Below are positions 32,987 to 39,959 of a stretch of 64,000 bases of DNA, piece after piece. Position numbers and translations under genes: made by a program. Within the stretch, counting starts at the first letter, position 1, and each line of letters begins with the position of its first letter. The notes beneath the pieces were generated by a model. The model made no database searches and had not been told where the DNA came from. It saw nothing but the letters and a program-made list of their open reading frames with translations. The DNA comes from Chloracidobacterium sp. (GTDB taxonomy: Bacteria > Acidobacteriota > Blastocatellia > Pyrinomonadales > Pyrinomonadaceae). Location: contig JADJXP010000002.1 in assembly GCA_016715795.1 (NCBI GenBank), forward strand, positions 310,001 to 374,000, in the 5' to 3' direction.

Positions 32987-34369
32987 GTGCAGTTCATCCC
33001 GCAGCCTTACAAAGATGATTTTGACGAGGAGGCCGAGGCTCGAGAACGTTACGGGTTCAACGTGTTCTGCCCGTACCACGTGCCCGACAATGCTCCGCCG
33101 CCCGTCGAGACAACCAGTGAAACGACGCCTGAAGAAATACCGGCCGTCGAGCCTCCCGACGTCGCGGAACAGCCGCGCGAGCACAATTATCATTACGATC
33201 ACGCACTCTCCGAGGACCATCTGCCCGATCTGGATTTCTACCGCCACGACAACGTGTTCTCGGCAAGGCCGGTTAACAGTTGGCTGAACGACGCGAGCGA
33301 ACAGCCGGAGCCGCGTCCGCTTTTCGGCGACCTGTGGTACGAAGGCGAGATGGCGATACTCTTTGCGGCGACAGCGAAGGGCAAGAGCGTTTTAGCGGTC
33401 CAGATCGCCGAGAGCATTGCGACCGGAACGCCTATACCGCCGTTTTCGATGGAAGCCGAGCCTCAGCGCGTGTTGCTGTTCGATTTTGAGTTAGAGGACA
33501 AGCAATTTGAGCAGCGATACGCCGCACGCGTGCCGTTATCGAATGAGACGGTTCATTATCGCTTCTCTGACAACTTCATCCGTGCCCGCGTCGGCTATGC
33601 CGAACCGCCGCCGGGCGACAGGCGCAGCTTTACTGTCCGCACGATCGATTCGATAGTCGAGCTGATCGAATACACGCGGGCCCGCGTTGTCATCATCGAC
33701 AACATTACATGGCTCAACACGTCGCTCGGTAATACGAGCAGCGCGCTCGCCCTGGTCAAGGGCCTCAAGCGGCTAAAGCTCGATCTTGGCCTGTCGATCC
33801 TGATCCTCGCTCACACGCCAAAGCGTTACGAGGGCGGCCGCCTCGGCCTCAACGACATGCAGGGCAGCAAGATGCTCTCGAATTTTGCCGACACGATCTT
33901 TGCTCTCGGCGGCAGCCGCCTCGGCCACGACATCAGATACCTCAAGCACCTCAAGGTCCGAAACGCCCCGACACGCGCCGACGAAACCACCGTCTGGACG
34001 CTCCGCCTCGGCAAAATGCACGGCGTCGCCCCGCCCGAACTGCCGCTCCGCGGCAAACACGTCCAAAAAGTCCCCGGCGAGGCCGGCGGCGCAGCGGCGA
34101 CATATGTCTTCAGCCCGCCAAGCGCTCCCGCACCGGCGGCCCGTCCGGTCTCGCCGGACGCGGCCTTCCTCGGCTTCACCTACGCCGGAATGTCCAATGA
34201 GAGCGACCACCTCGGCCCCAGCCACCGCATCCCTCGCGGCCGCTGGCGCGATTTTGCCCGCATCCTCCACTCCGCCGGCCGCACCACCACCCAAATAGCC
34301 CACACCCTCGACCTAAGCCCGTCAACAGTCGAGAGCTACCTGAGGAAACGACAAACCAGTTCAAAATGA
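32987..34369 (+). CDS. RepA/KaiC-like AAA ATPase with C-terminal helix-turn-helix
   Basis: 460 residues from GTG 32987 (QFIPQPYKDDFDEEAEA); an upstream GTG at 32936 would add 17 unlikely residues. About 110 hydrophilic residues come first. A RecA-like core follows: Walker A FAATAKGKSVLAVQIAE, Walker B VVIIDNITWLN and a LILAHTPKR sensor strand. The last 40 residues form a helix-turn-helix (TTTQIAHTLDLSPSTVESYLRK) of the LuxR/sigma type. AAA_25/RepA-like ATPases of this kind appear in plasmid replication and phage-related genes. No integrase or replication gene is next to it, but the RAYT island begins just downstream. Confidence 0.75.
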   Translation: MQFIPQPYKDDFDEEAEARERYGFNVFCPYHVPDNAPPPVETTSETTPEEIPAVEPPDVAEQPREHNYHYDHALSEDHLPDLDFYRHDNVFSARPVNSWLNDASEQPEPRPLFGDLWYEGEMAILFAATAKGKSVLAVQIAESIATGTPIPPFSMEAEPQRVLLFDFELEDKQFEQRYAARVPLSNETVHYRFSDNFIRARVGYAEPPPGDRRSFTVRTIDSIVELIEYTRARVVIIDNITWLNTSLGNTSSALALVKGLKRLKLDLGLSILILAHTPKRYEGGRLGLNDMQGSKMLSNFADTIFALGGSRLGHDIRYLKHLKVRNAPTRADETTVWTLRLGKMHGVAPPELPLRGKHVQKVPGEAGGAAATYVFSPPSAPAPAARPVSPDAAFLGFTYAGMSNESDHLGPSHRIPRGRWRDFARILHSAGRTTTQIAHTLDLSPSTVESYLRKRQTSSK

Positions 34370-34453
34370 TATCCTGGTTCGCAGGCGGGGCATCGCTTTA
34401 TTACCTCGTTAATGAGATCGCGATCAAGGGCAGGGCCACGAACGAATTCCCCC

Positions 34454-34513
34454 AGCGTGCTTCATATTCCTCAAGCGTGGTTCATATTCCTCAAGCGTGC
34501 TTCATATTCCTCA
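34454..34513. repeat. Three tandem 20-bp units next to a REP
   Basis: AGCGTGCTTCATATTCCTCA is repeated at 34454, 34474 (one change) and 34494, followed by a fourth partial unit that runs into the REP palindrome at 34515. Confidence 0.93.
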
Positions 34514-34514
34514 A

Positions 34515-34608
34515 GCGTGCGAAGCACGCAGCATAACTTTAGCTACAGGTGAAGCGAAGCGTAACCTGTAGAAACGGATGACAAAAAAACTGAGCGTGTG
34601 AAACACGC
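34515..34608. repeat. REP unit on the 3' side of the RAYT gene
   Basis: GCGTGCGAAGCACGC (34515-34529), then a CTACAGGT...ACCTGTAG stem, then GCGTGTGAAACACGC (34594-34608). It ends four bases before the transposase stop. Related units flank the other side of the gene (35094, 35399). Confidence 0.92.
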
Positions 34609-34612
34609 GATA

Positions 34613-35047
34613 TTAATCCCACAAATAATCAGGCTCGAATTCAACGCCGTGCTTTACCAACAGTTCCAAATACTCATCTTCAAATGATCGTTTGGAATGA
34701 TGCTTCTTCTGGTTCCTGATATATTCACGCACCTTGTCGGCAACCGAAGAACTAACCGTGAACGCTCCATACCGACGCTGCCAGGCAAAATGCTGGTTAT
34801 GCTGTTTTGCCCATTTCGACGAGTATGCTTTCAACTCACGCATGAATGCGGCGAAATCGCACGGAGCGAGCAGGACGAGCAAATGCACATGGTCGGGCAT
34901 TCCGTTGATAATGATCGGGACGCCCTTCCAGCCTTTTACGATGCCGCCCAGATATTTGTATAGATCGTTTTCCCACGCCGCCGATATCATCGGCTTGCCG
35001 CCTTTGGTTCGGAAAACTATGTGATACAGAAATCTGGTGTGTGACAT
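34613..35047 (-). CDS. rayT: REP-associated tyrosine transposase (IS200/IS605 TnpA type)
   Basis: 144 residues, an HUH single-strand nuclease. The His-x-His pair is in GMPDHVHLLVLL near residue 53, and the catalytic Tyr in VREYIRNQKKHHSKRSF near residue 112, with the usual Gln and Lys/His that follow. No TnpB partner is present. RAYTs are thought to mobilise REP sequences; here REPs of one family stand on both sides, four bases from the stop and about 47 bases from the start. The catalytic residues are intact, so the gene may be active. Confidence 0.94.
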   Translation of the reverse strand: MSHTRFLYHIVFRTKGGKPMISAAWENDLYKYLGGIVKGWKGVPIIINGMPDHVHLLVLLAPCDFAAFMRELKAYSSKWAKQHNQHFAWQRRYGAFTVSSSVADKVREYIRNQKKHHSKRSFEDEYLELLVKHGVEFEPDYLWD

Positions 35048-35093
35048 TCTGGTTCTGTTTGTCCGTCTTATCTTTCGTACGTCTTATCTTTTG

Positions 35094-35329
35094 CGTGCGA
35101 AGCACGCATCACAACTTTAGCTACAGGTGGAGCGAAGCGTAACCTGTAGAACCTTCCGACCGGAATCGCGAGCGTGTGTAACACGCGAAATTGTGCATTG
35201 CCGTTTCGTGCCGCGTGTTTCACACGCTAACGTCCGTTGGGCGTTCTGACTACACATTTCGCTTCGCGTCATGTGTAGCTAAAGTTATTTGATGTGCTCC
35301 GCACATCGACGGGCAAAGCCCCGAAGGAT
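35094..35329. repeat. REP cluster, copy A of a 236-bp direct repeat
   Basis: It contains REPs in inverted orientation: ACTTTAGCTACAGGT and ACCTGTAG, and later TGTGTAGCTAAAGT. A 137-bp part (35181-35317) is identical to 35490-35626, at a 309-bp offset. Confidence 0.95.
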
Positions 35330-35398
35330 ATGCCGCTTGGCGTATAACGAACGGCCGTGATGTTTTATTGTTTGATAATCATCCTTTTCTCGTCCAGA

Positions 35399-35636
35399 GC
35401 GTGCGAAGCACGCAGCATAACTTTAGCTACAGGTGGAGCGAAGCGTAACCTGTAGAACCGGCGCGTTCAATAACGTATCAGCGTGTGCAACACGCGAAAT
35501 TGTGCATTGCCGTTTCGTGCCGCGTGTTTCACACGCTAACGTCCGTTGGGCGTTCTGACTACACATTTCGCTTCGCGTCATGTGTAGCTAAAGTTATTTG
35601 ATGTGCTCCGCACATCGACGGGCAAAACCGAAGGAT
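35399..35636. repeat. REP cluster, copy B of the direct repeat
   Basis: It begins GCGTGCGAAGCACGC as copy A does, differs in a short middle part, then shares 137 identical bases (35490-35626). Perfect identity points to a recent duplication or conversion. Confidence 0.95.
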
Positions 35637-35680
35637 CCGCCGCTTCGCGGAAAGGAACAACGCCCGCCGTGATCTCTCTT

Positions 35681-35715
35681 GGTTCGAGGTTCGTTTATTT
35701 CTCTGGTTTACGGTT
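35681..35715. repeat. Degenerate heptad array at the break of a methylase remnant
   Basis: GGTTCGA, GGTTCGT, TTATTTC, TCTGGTT, TACGGTT. The array begins exactly where the methylase-like frame at 35718-35792 loses its family resemblance. Confidence 0.6.
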
Positions 35716-35717
35716 TC

Positions 35718-35792
35718 GACCTGCGTATAAAATTCGTCTTTCTTGGACGACTTGGCGGCGTGCAGACTTCGATTTAGCGGTTTGTTCTCCAT
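35718..35792 (-). pseudogene. N-terminal fragment of an EcoRI-type adenine methyltransferase
   Basis: On the minus strand ATG 35792 opens with MENKPLNRSLHAAKSSKKDE followed by FYTQ. This is the N-terminal signature of EcoRI-family adenine-specific methylases (N-x-L-x-x-A-K-x-x-K-x-DEFYTQ). Resemblance stops at residue 25, where a heptad array and REP DNA begin, and no catalytic part follows. Probably the remnant of a restriction-modification system cut off by repeat insertion. Confidence 0.55.
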
Positions 35793-35860
35793 TCGCGATT
35801 GTGAACTTCTCTTTAGGCTTTGTTAAATTATGCCACGCAATTGTGACTGTTTCCAGACCC

Positions 35861-36004
35861 TGCGGTGACGGCAAGGCAGACATCGGCGTATGGCGGCCTT
35901 CGGATGGGACTTGGTACATCAAACGTTCGTCAAATTCGCAATTCATCGTCTTCCCGTGGGGCCAGAATGGCGACAAACCGACGCCGTCGGCCTTCGGCAA
36001 TTGA
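35861..36004 (+). pseudogene. FG-GAP/VCBS repeat fragment
   Basis: About 47 residues containing GDGKADIGVWRPSDGTWYIK and FPWGQNGDKPTPSAFG, one blade of an FG-GAP beta-propeller as found in large secreted Acidobacteriota proteins. The frame is cut at a palindromic repeat (36008) and has no proper start. It is a leftover of a larger gene; the rest is absent. Confidence 0.75.
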
Positions 36005-36007
36005 TTG

Positions 36008-36190
36008 CCGGAACGCGGGCACCTTGCCCGCTCGTGGCGAGGATATTTTTTGAACGCGGATCGGGCGGATCGAGCGGATCAGGACGGATAAGCAATAGGC
36101 CTTTCAGATTCGTCTTTATCCGCCCGATCCGCTTTATCCGCATTCAAATATCTATTAGCAACACGCGGGCAGGGGTGCCCGCGTTCCGAC
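36008..36190. repeat. Nested inverted repeats: outer palindrome pair and inner 9-bp array
   Basis: The outer arms are CGGAACGCGGGCACC...TGCCCGC (36009-36034) and its inverted form at 36163-36190. Inside lies an array of nonads (GCGGATCGG, GCGGATCGA, GCGGATCAG, GACGGATAA; 36056-36091) facing TTATCCGCC, CGATCCGCT, TTATCCGCA (36116-36142). Confidence 0.92.
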
Positions 36191-36237
36191 GCGATGAAGC
36201 GTTTCCCCTGCGTGATGACTCACCCGGACACGATTCT

Positions 36238-36303
36238 GGACAATTGAGCGTGGAGAATGGACAATTGCTTCAGCATTTTCCATTGTCCGCTTTCCACTGT
36301 CCG
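36238..36303. repeat. Heptad hairpin array directly before a start codon
   Basis: TGGACAA, TTGAGCG, TGGAGAA, TGGACAA (36238-36265) face TTTTCCA, TTGTCCG, CTTTCCA, CTGTCCG (36276-36303). The ATG at 36306 begins two bases later, so the array holds any ribosome-binding site. A normal Shine-Dalgarno is not seen. Confidence 0.92.
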
Positions 36304-36305
36304 TT

Positions 36306-38147
36306 ATGAAGATTCGTTGGCGTTTTGGCATTGTTGCGGGATTGTTTCTCGCTGTGTTTTCGCTGTATCCGCAGATGAAGATGATCTATCTTCGCGGGGC
36401 AGAGTGGAACGGCCATTACGCTTATAACGACATTGATGAGGTCGCATACGCGGCGTATCTCAAGGCCCTGATCGACGGGCGGCCGAGGAAGAATGACCCT
36501 TATACGGGCCGTGACGATTCGGCGGAGAACCCACAGCCGGAGTCGTTGTTCTCAATACAGTTTGCGGCGCCGTATTCGATAGCGCTGCCCGCGAGGCTGC
36601 TCGGTGTGCCCGTGACGTGGGCGATGACGATCTCGGGCGCGGTTGCGGCGTTTTTGACGGCTCTAGCGATCTTTTGGCTCGTAAGGAAGATCACGGGCGA
36701 CGATTGGTTTGCGATGGCAGGAAGCCTCGTTACGCTCGCCGGCGGAGCGATATTCGCGGGCGAAGGCGCGATCGGCGAAATTCTCGATACAAGCTACGCG
36801 TATCCGTATTTTCCGGGCTTTCGTCGGTACGTGCCGGCGATGGCGTTCCCGGCGTTCTTTATTTTGGTCGGGTTGGTTTGGAAGCTGGTTGGAGATAACC
36901 GCGAAACACGCGAAATGAGCGAAAAATGGACTCTGAGCGTCTCAGCGTCTCACCATCTCACTACCTTACTGGCCGTCCTCGCCTTTGCCTACACCGTTTT
37001 CTCGTATTTCTATGTCTGGACGATGGCGGTTGCGTGGCTTGGCTGTCTCGGGTTGTTATGGCTGCTCGTCAGGCCCGAGGGCGGCTGGAAGGACATTAGA
37101 TCGCTCGTCGTTTTGGCGGTCGGTTGTGGCGCGGCACTGGTGCCGTATGCGTATCTGCTTTCGAAGCGTTCGCATACGATGGACGACGTTCAGATGGTCG
37201 TCAATACACGGGCGCTCGACCTGACACGGCCGCCGGAACTGATCGCGATCGTGGTCCTCATTGTGCTGGCGGGCTGTGTGTTATTTAGGCTTCTCGACGT
37301 GCGCGATCGCTCCGTGCTGTTTACTGCCTCTCTCGCCATAGCGGTTATCGTTGTTTTTAATCAACAAGTGATCACGGGCCGATCGCTGCAGCCAATACAC
37401 TATCAGGTCTTTATCGGCAATTATGTCGCGGGGCTCGCTCTCGTGCTGACGTGCGGTTTGATCTGGCGACGGGCGAGGCTGGCCGGACGCGTCGTGGGCC
37501 GTGTTGCCGCCGCTGTCGTTGCCCTGGCTGCGGCAGGTTGGGGATTCGTCGAATGTCACTATACGGTACGGATACTCGACGACGTCAATGTCATCAGGGA
37601 CGAGGCATTGCCGGTTGCTCGCCGACTTGCAGAACTCGGTGTGAGCGACGCTGAACGTTACCGAAAAGTCGTCCTTCATCTCGGCATCGCCGAAGCCGAT
37701 GACCTCCCGACGATTGCACCGCAATCGGTCCTGTGGGCCCGCCATCAGCACGTCTTTGCAGGCGTCACAACGCAGGAGAACAAGGAAAGGTATTACCAAC
37801 TCTTGTATTATCAGGGCGTTAGCCCGCGACAGCTTGCTGACGGAATGAAGCATGGCAACGATTTTGTCTCGATGATCGCGCTGTTCGGATGGGGAAGGCA
37901 TACGGACCGGCTGAATTCAGAATCAAAGCCGCTTACCTACGCAGAGATCGAGGCCGAGGCGATGCGATACGAGCGGTATGCACGCGAATTCGATCCGGAG
38001 CAGAATGGGGCCGTTCGGGTCGATTATCTGGTGGCCCCGAATGAGCCGAATGTTTTCTACGAAAATATCGACCGATGGTACCTTCGCGACGCCGGCGAAG
38101 CTTTTGGAAAGTACGTTCTTTTCAGGCTGACGCCGCGCCTGTCATAA
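36306..38147 (+). CDS. Polytopic membrane protein, GT-C-like
   Basis: 613 residues. One N-terminal helix is followed by an external loop with NGHYAYNDIDEVAYAAYL, then about ten helices and a soluble C-terminal domain from about residue 425. The layout, with an acidic first loop, resembles the GT-C-like protein at 17802, and a glycosyltransferase role is possible but unproven. Residues about 199-220 (RETREMSEK...LSVSASHHL) are encoded by two short arrays inserted in frame between helices. The gene has no ordinary leader; a heptad hairpin ends two bases before the ATG. Confidence 0.65.
   Translation: MKIRWRFGIVAGLFLAVFSLYPQMKMIYLRGAEWNGHYAYNDIDEVAYAAYLKALIDGRPRKNDPYTGRDDSAENPQPESLFSIQFAAPYSIALPARLLGVPVTWAMTISGAVAAFLTALAIFWLVRKITGDDWFAMAGSLVTLAGGAIFAGEGAIGEILDTSYAYPYFPGFRRYVPAMAFPAFFILVGLVWKLVGDNRETREMSEKWTLSVSASHHLTTLLAVLAFAYTVFSYFYVWTMAVAWLGCLGLLWLLVRPEGGWKDIRSLVVLAVGCGAALVPYAYLLSKRSHTMDDVQMVVNTRALDLTRPPELIAIVVLIVLAGCVLFRLLDVRDRSVLFTASLAIAVIVVFNQQVITGRSLQPIHYQVFIGNYVAGLALVLTCGLIWRRARLAGRVVGRVAAAVVALAAAGWGFVECHYTVRILDDVNVIRDEALPVARRLAELGVSDAERYRKVVLHLGIAEADDLPTIAPQSVLWARHQHVFAGVTTQENKERYYQLLYYQGVSPRQLADGMKHGNDFVSMIALFGWGRHTDRLNSESKPLTYAEIEAEAMRYERYAREFDPEQNGAVRVDYLVAPNEPNVFYENIDRWYLRDAGEAFGKYVLFRLTPRLS
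36901..36966. repeat. Two in-frame arrays (9-bp and 8-bp units) inside a membrane protein gene
   Basis: Nonads CGCGAAACA, CGCGAAATG, AGCGAAAAA (36901-36927), then octads TGAGCGTC, TCAGCGTC, TCACCATC, TCACTACC (36935-36966). They encode a polar loop between two helices. Confidence 0.8.
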
Positions 38148-38172
38148 AAAAAAGACCGCCACGCGGGCGGTC
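38146..38172 (-). terminator. Intrinsic terminator of the gene at 38205
   Basis: Read on the minus strand: stem GACCGCC/GGCGGTC with a 5-base loop, then eight T. It overlaps the stop codon of the convergent membrane protein gene. Confidence 0.85.
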
Positions 38173-38204
38173 AGTTGGTATTACAAAGAAAAGTAAGTAC
38201 TGCT

Positions 38205-38453
38205 TCAGGCGGCCAAAAGGTCGTTTGAGGTTTCGGCAAAAACTCGTCTGCCGTTAAGGGCGTCGTCGATGATCTCCCTCACCGCCGATGCGTCGGGATT
38301 TACGTCCATGCGGGCACAGGCCCTAAGATGCCTGATGATGCCCTCGGCCGCGATCTCGACTGCATCGCCGGTCAGTTTAGAGAACCGTCGAGCCTGAATA
38401 TGATCGATCTGCAGAACTCTGTCCTGCAAGGTCATGGGTCTAGCTGCTGCCAC
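38205..38453 (-). CDS. Small hypothetical protein
   Basis: 82 residues from GTG 38453, with an AAGGAG ribosome-binding site a few bases upstream and an intrinsic terminator after the stop, so a monocistronic real gene. The sequence is soluble and helical (GDAVEIAAEGIIRHLRACAR, then AVREIIDDALNGR). I do not recognise a family. Confidence 0.65.
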   Translation of the reverse strand: MAAARPMTLQDRVLQIDHIQARRFSKLTGDAVEIAAEGIIRHLRACARMDVNPDASAVREIIDDALNGRRVFAETSNDLLAA

Positions 38454-38601
38454 TTTGTCTTCTCCTTCGTGTTAGTCGCCCCAACGCGGGACGCCATAAA
38501 AGTCAAGACCTCAGCCTACTAGAGTCTGCAAAAAACATCGCTCCCGGCCCGATCTCAACTGTAATTGAATGTTATCAGAGGGAACGGCCTTTGTCACTAC
38601 C

Positions 38602-38650
38602 TTTTTTTAAACAAAAGAAGACCGGCAGAATTACACAACATCTGCCGGTC
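38602..38650 (-). terminator. Intrinsic terminator of the HU gene
   Basis: Minus strand: 10-bp stem GACCGGCAGA/TCTGCCGGTC (38641-38650 with 38620-38629), then a T-rich tract whose run of seven A on the minus strand side is at 38602-38608. The T tract directly after the stem (CTTCTTTTG) is imperfect. Confidence 0.7.
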
Positions 38651-38680
38651 AAACAAGTATTCAGAACACTATCTTGTAGG

Positions 38681-38962
38681 TTATGCCACCGCGTCCTTCA
38701 TGGCTTTGCCGATACTGAACTTAACCGTCGTCTTGGCCGGAATGCGGATGACGGCTCCTGTTGCGGGGTTGCGTCCGTCACGCGCTTTACGATGGGTCTT
38801 CTTCAGCTTACCAAAGCCGGGAACAGTGAATTCGCCATTAGTTCGTACCTCGCTGGCGGCCATAGATGCCAAGGCATCGAACATTGCCTTGACGTCTGAT
38901 TTCTTACATCCGCACGAATCTGCGAGACGGCTAATGATTTCCGATTGTGTCAAACGAGCCAT
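38681..38962 (-). CDS. HU/IHF family DNA-binding protein
   Basis: 93 residues, normal HU length. The helical dimer part (TQSEIISRLADSCGCKKSDV) is followed by the beta arm region with FTVPGFGKLKKTHRKARDGR, NPATGAVIRIPAKTTVKF. The Arg-Asn-Pro tip that wedges into DNA (GRNPATG) is present. HU compacts the nucleoid and bends DNA. GGAGG lies seven or eight bases upstream of the ATG. It is a single gene with its own terminator. Confidence 0.96.
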   Translation of the reverse strand: MARLTQSEIISRLADSCGCKKSDVKAMFDALASMAASEVRTNGEFTVPGFGKLKKTHRKARDGRNPATGAVIRIPAKTTVKFSIGKAMKDAVA

Positions 38963-39077
38963 AGTTGAATATCCTCCAGTATTTTTGTCTTGTGATCTTA
39001 CCTTCCTTAGTGACCTTCCAGTCGGAAAAGGGCTCCGACAACAGCGGGAAAAGAGTACCAGCCAACATATTACTGAC

Positions 39078-39154
39078 TGGTCGGGGCGGCAAGATTCGAA
39101 CTTGCGACCTCACGGTCCCAAACCGTGCGCACTACCAAGCTGTGCTACGCCCCG
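39078..39154 (-). tRNA. tRNA-Pro (anticodon TGG)
   Basis: A full cloverleaf on the minus strand. Acceptor CGGGGCG/CGCCCCG with discriminator A; anticodon stem ACGG/CCGT with loop TTTGGGA (anticodon TGG); T loop GTTCGAATC; and encoded CCA (39078-39080). Confidence 0.97.
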
Positions 39155-39212
39155 TGTTTCACTCTGGAAACGGGTTCCAAGTGTCGCATTCTAAGCCCGA
39201 AAAACGTGGACG

Positions 39213-39818
39213 TCAAGTCAATTCAGCGAAAAAATCCCGTAAAAACGGGATAATTTCTGTGCATGCGCGCGCTCGATGGCTGATTTTGGCCTTTTCTGCC
39301 CCGTTGAGTTCGCCGAAAGTCAGGTCGTAGCCGTCCGGGACAAAGATCGGATCGTATCCAAAACCGCCGCTGCCCCTAGGAGCTGTGGCTATCGATCCGA
39401 CGCACACTCCTTCCGCGGTGCTAAGGATATCGCCCGCAGGAGAGGCGAATGCGAGTGAACACACAAACCACGCACACCGGTCATTGCTGTCCGCACTGTC
39501 GAGTTCGCTCAGCACGACAGCCATCTTCTCAGAGAATGGTGTATTGTCTCCGGCGTATCGCGCCGAGTTTATTCCCGGCCTTCCATCCAAGGCTGCTACT
39601 GCAAGGCCTGAATCATCTGCTAACACGTAGGCTTCGGCGCGGCGAGCATAACCTGCGGCCTTAAGGCCCGCGTTCTCGGCGAATGTCTTACCAGTTTCCT
39701 CGATCTCGAGGATATCGTCGCGTAGCCGGAGTATATCGACCGGCAACCCGCCCAGGAGTTGCGACATCTCCAAAAGTTTGCCGCGATTGTGAGTTCCGAT
39801 CGTTAGAAATGGGCCCAT
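39213..39818 (-). CDS. rdgB: Non-canonical purine NTP pyrophosphatase (RdgB/HAM1)
   Basis: 201 residues from ATG 39818; the frame is open for 76 more codons upstream but family members start at this TIGTHNRGKL segment. RdgB hydrolyses dITP and XTP to the monophosphates, keeping them out of DNA. Seen: IGTHNRGKLLEM at the start, ADDSGLAVAALDGRPGINSARYAG, GGFGYDPIFVPDG and SHRARA near the end. An intrinsic-terminator-like hairpin (39229-39251) lies inside the last codons. Confidence 0.95.
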   Translation of the reverse strand: MGPFLTIGTHNRGKLLEMSQLLGGLPVDILRLRDDILEIEETGKTFAENAGLKAAGYARRAEAYVLADDSGLAVAALDGRPGINSARYAGDNTPFSEKMAVVLSELDSADSNDRCAWFVCSLAFASPAGDILSTAEGVCVGSIATAPRGSGGFGYDPIFVPDGYDLTFGELNGAEKAKISHRARACTEIIPFLRDFFAELT

Positions 39819-39959
39819 ATTGGCCCCAGAATAGACAACCCGCATCGAAACGGCAAGCAGATTTCTATTGCCACAGTATGGCCAATCGCGATATAAATGA
39901 TATAGCGGGCTTTCCCTCTCTCTTCGTCCGTGCTTCTGACCTTGTGAGGTAAACACGTA

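Noticed and set aside
34454..34513. Possible CRISPR-like or origin iteron array (three 20-bp units)
   Set aside because: Only three units without spacers, merging into a REP palindrome; no replication initiator is next to it.
37281..37901. A 206-residue minus-strand frame
   Set aside because: Antisense to the GT-C-like membrane protein; no support.
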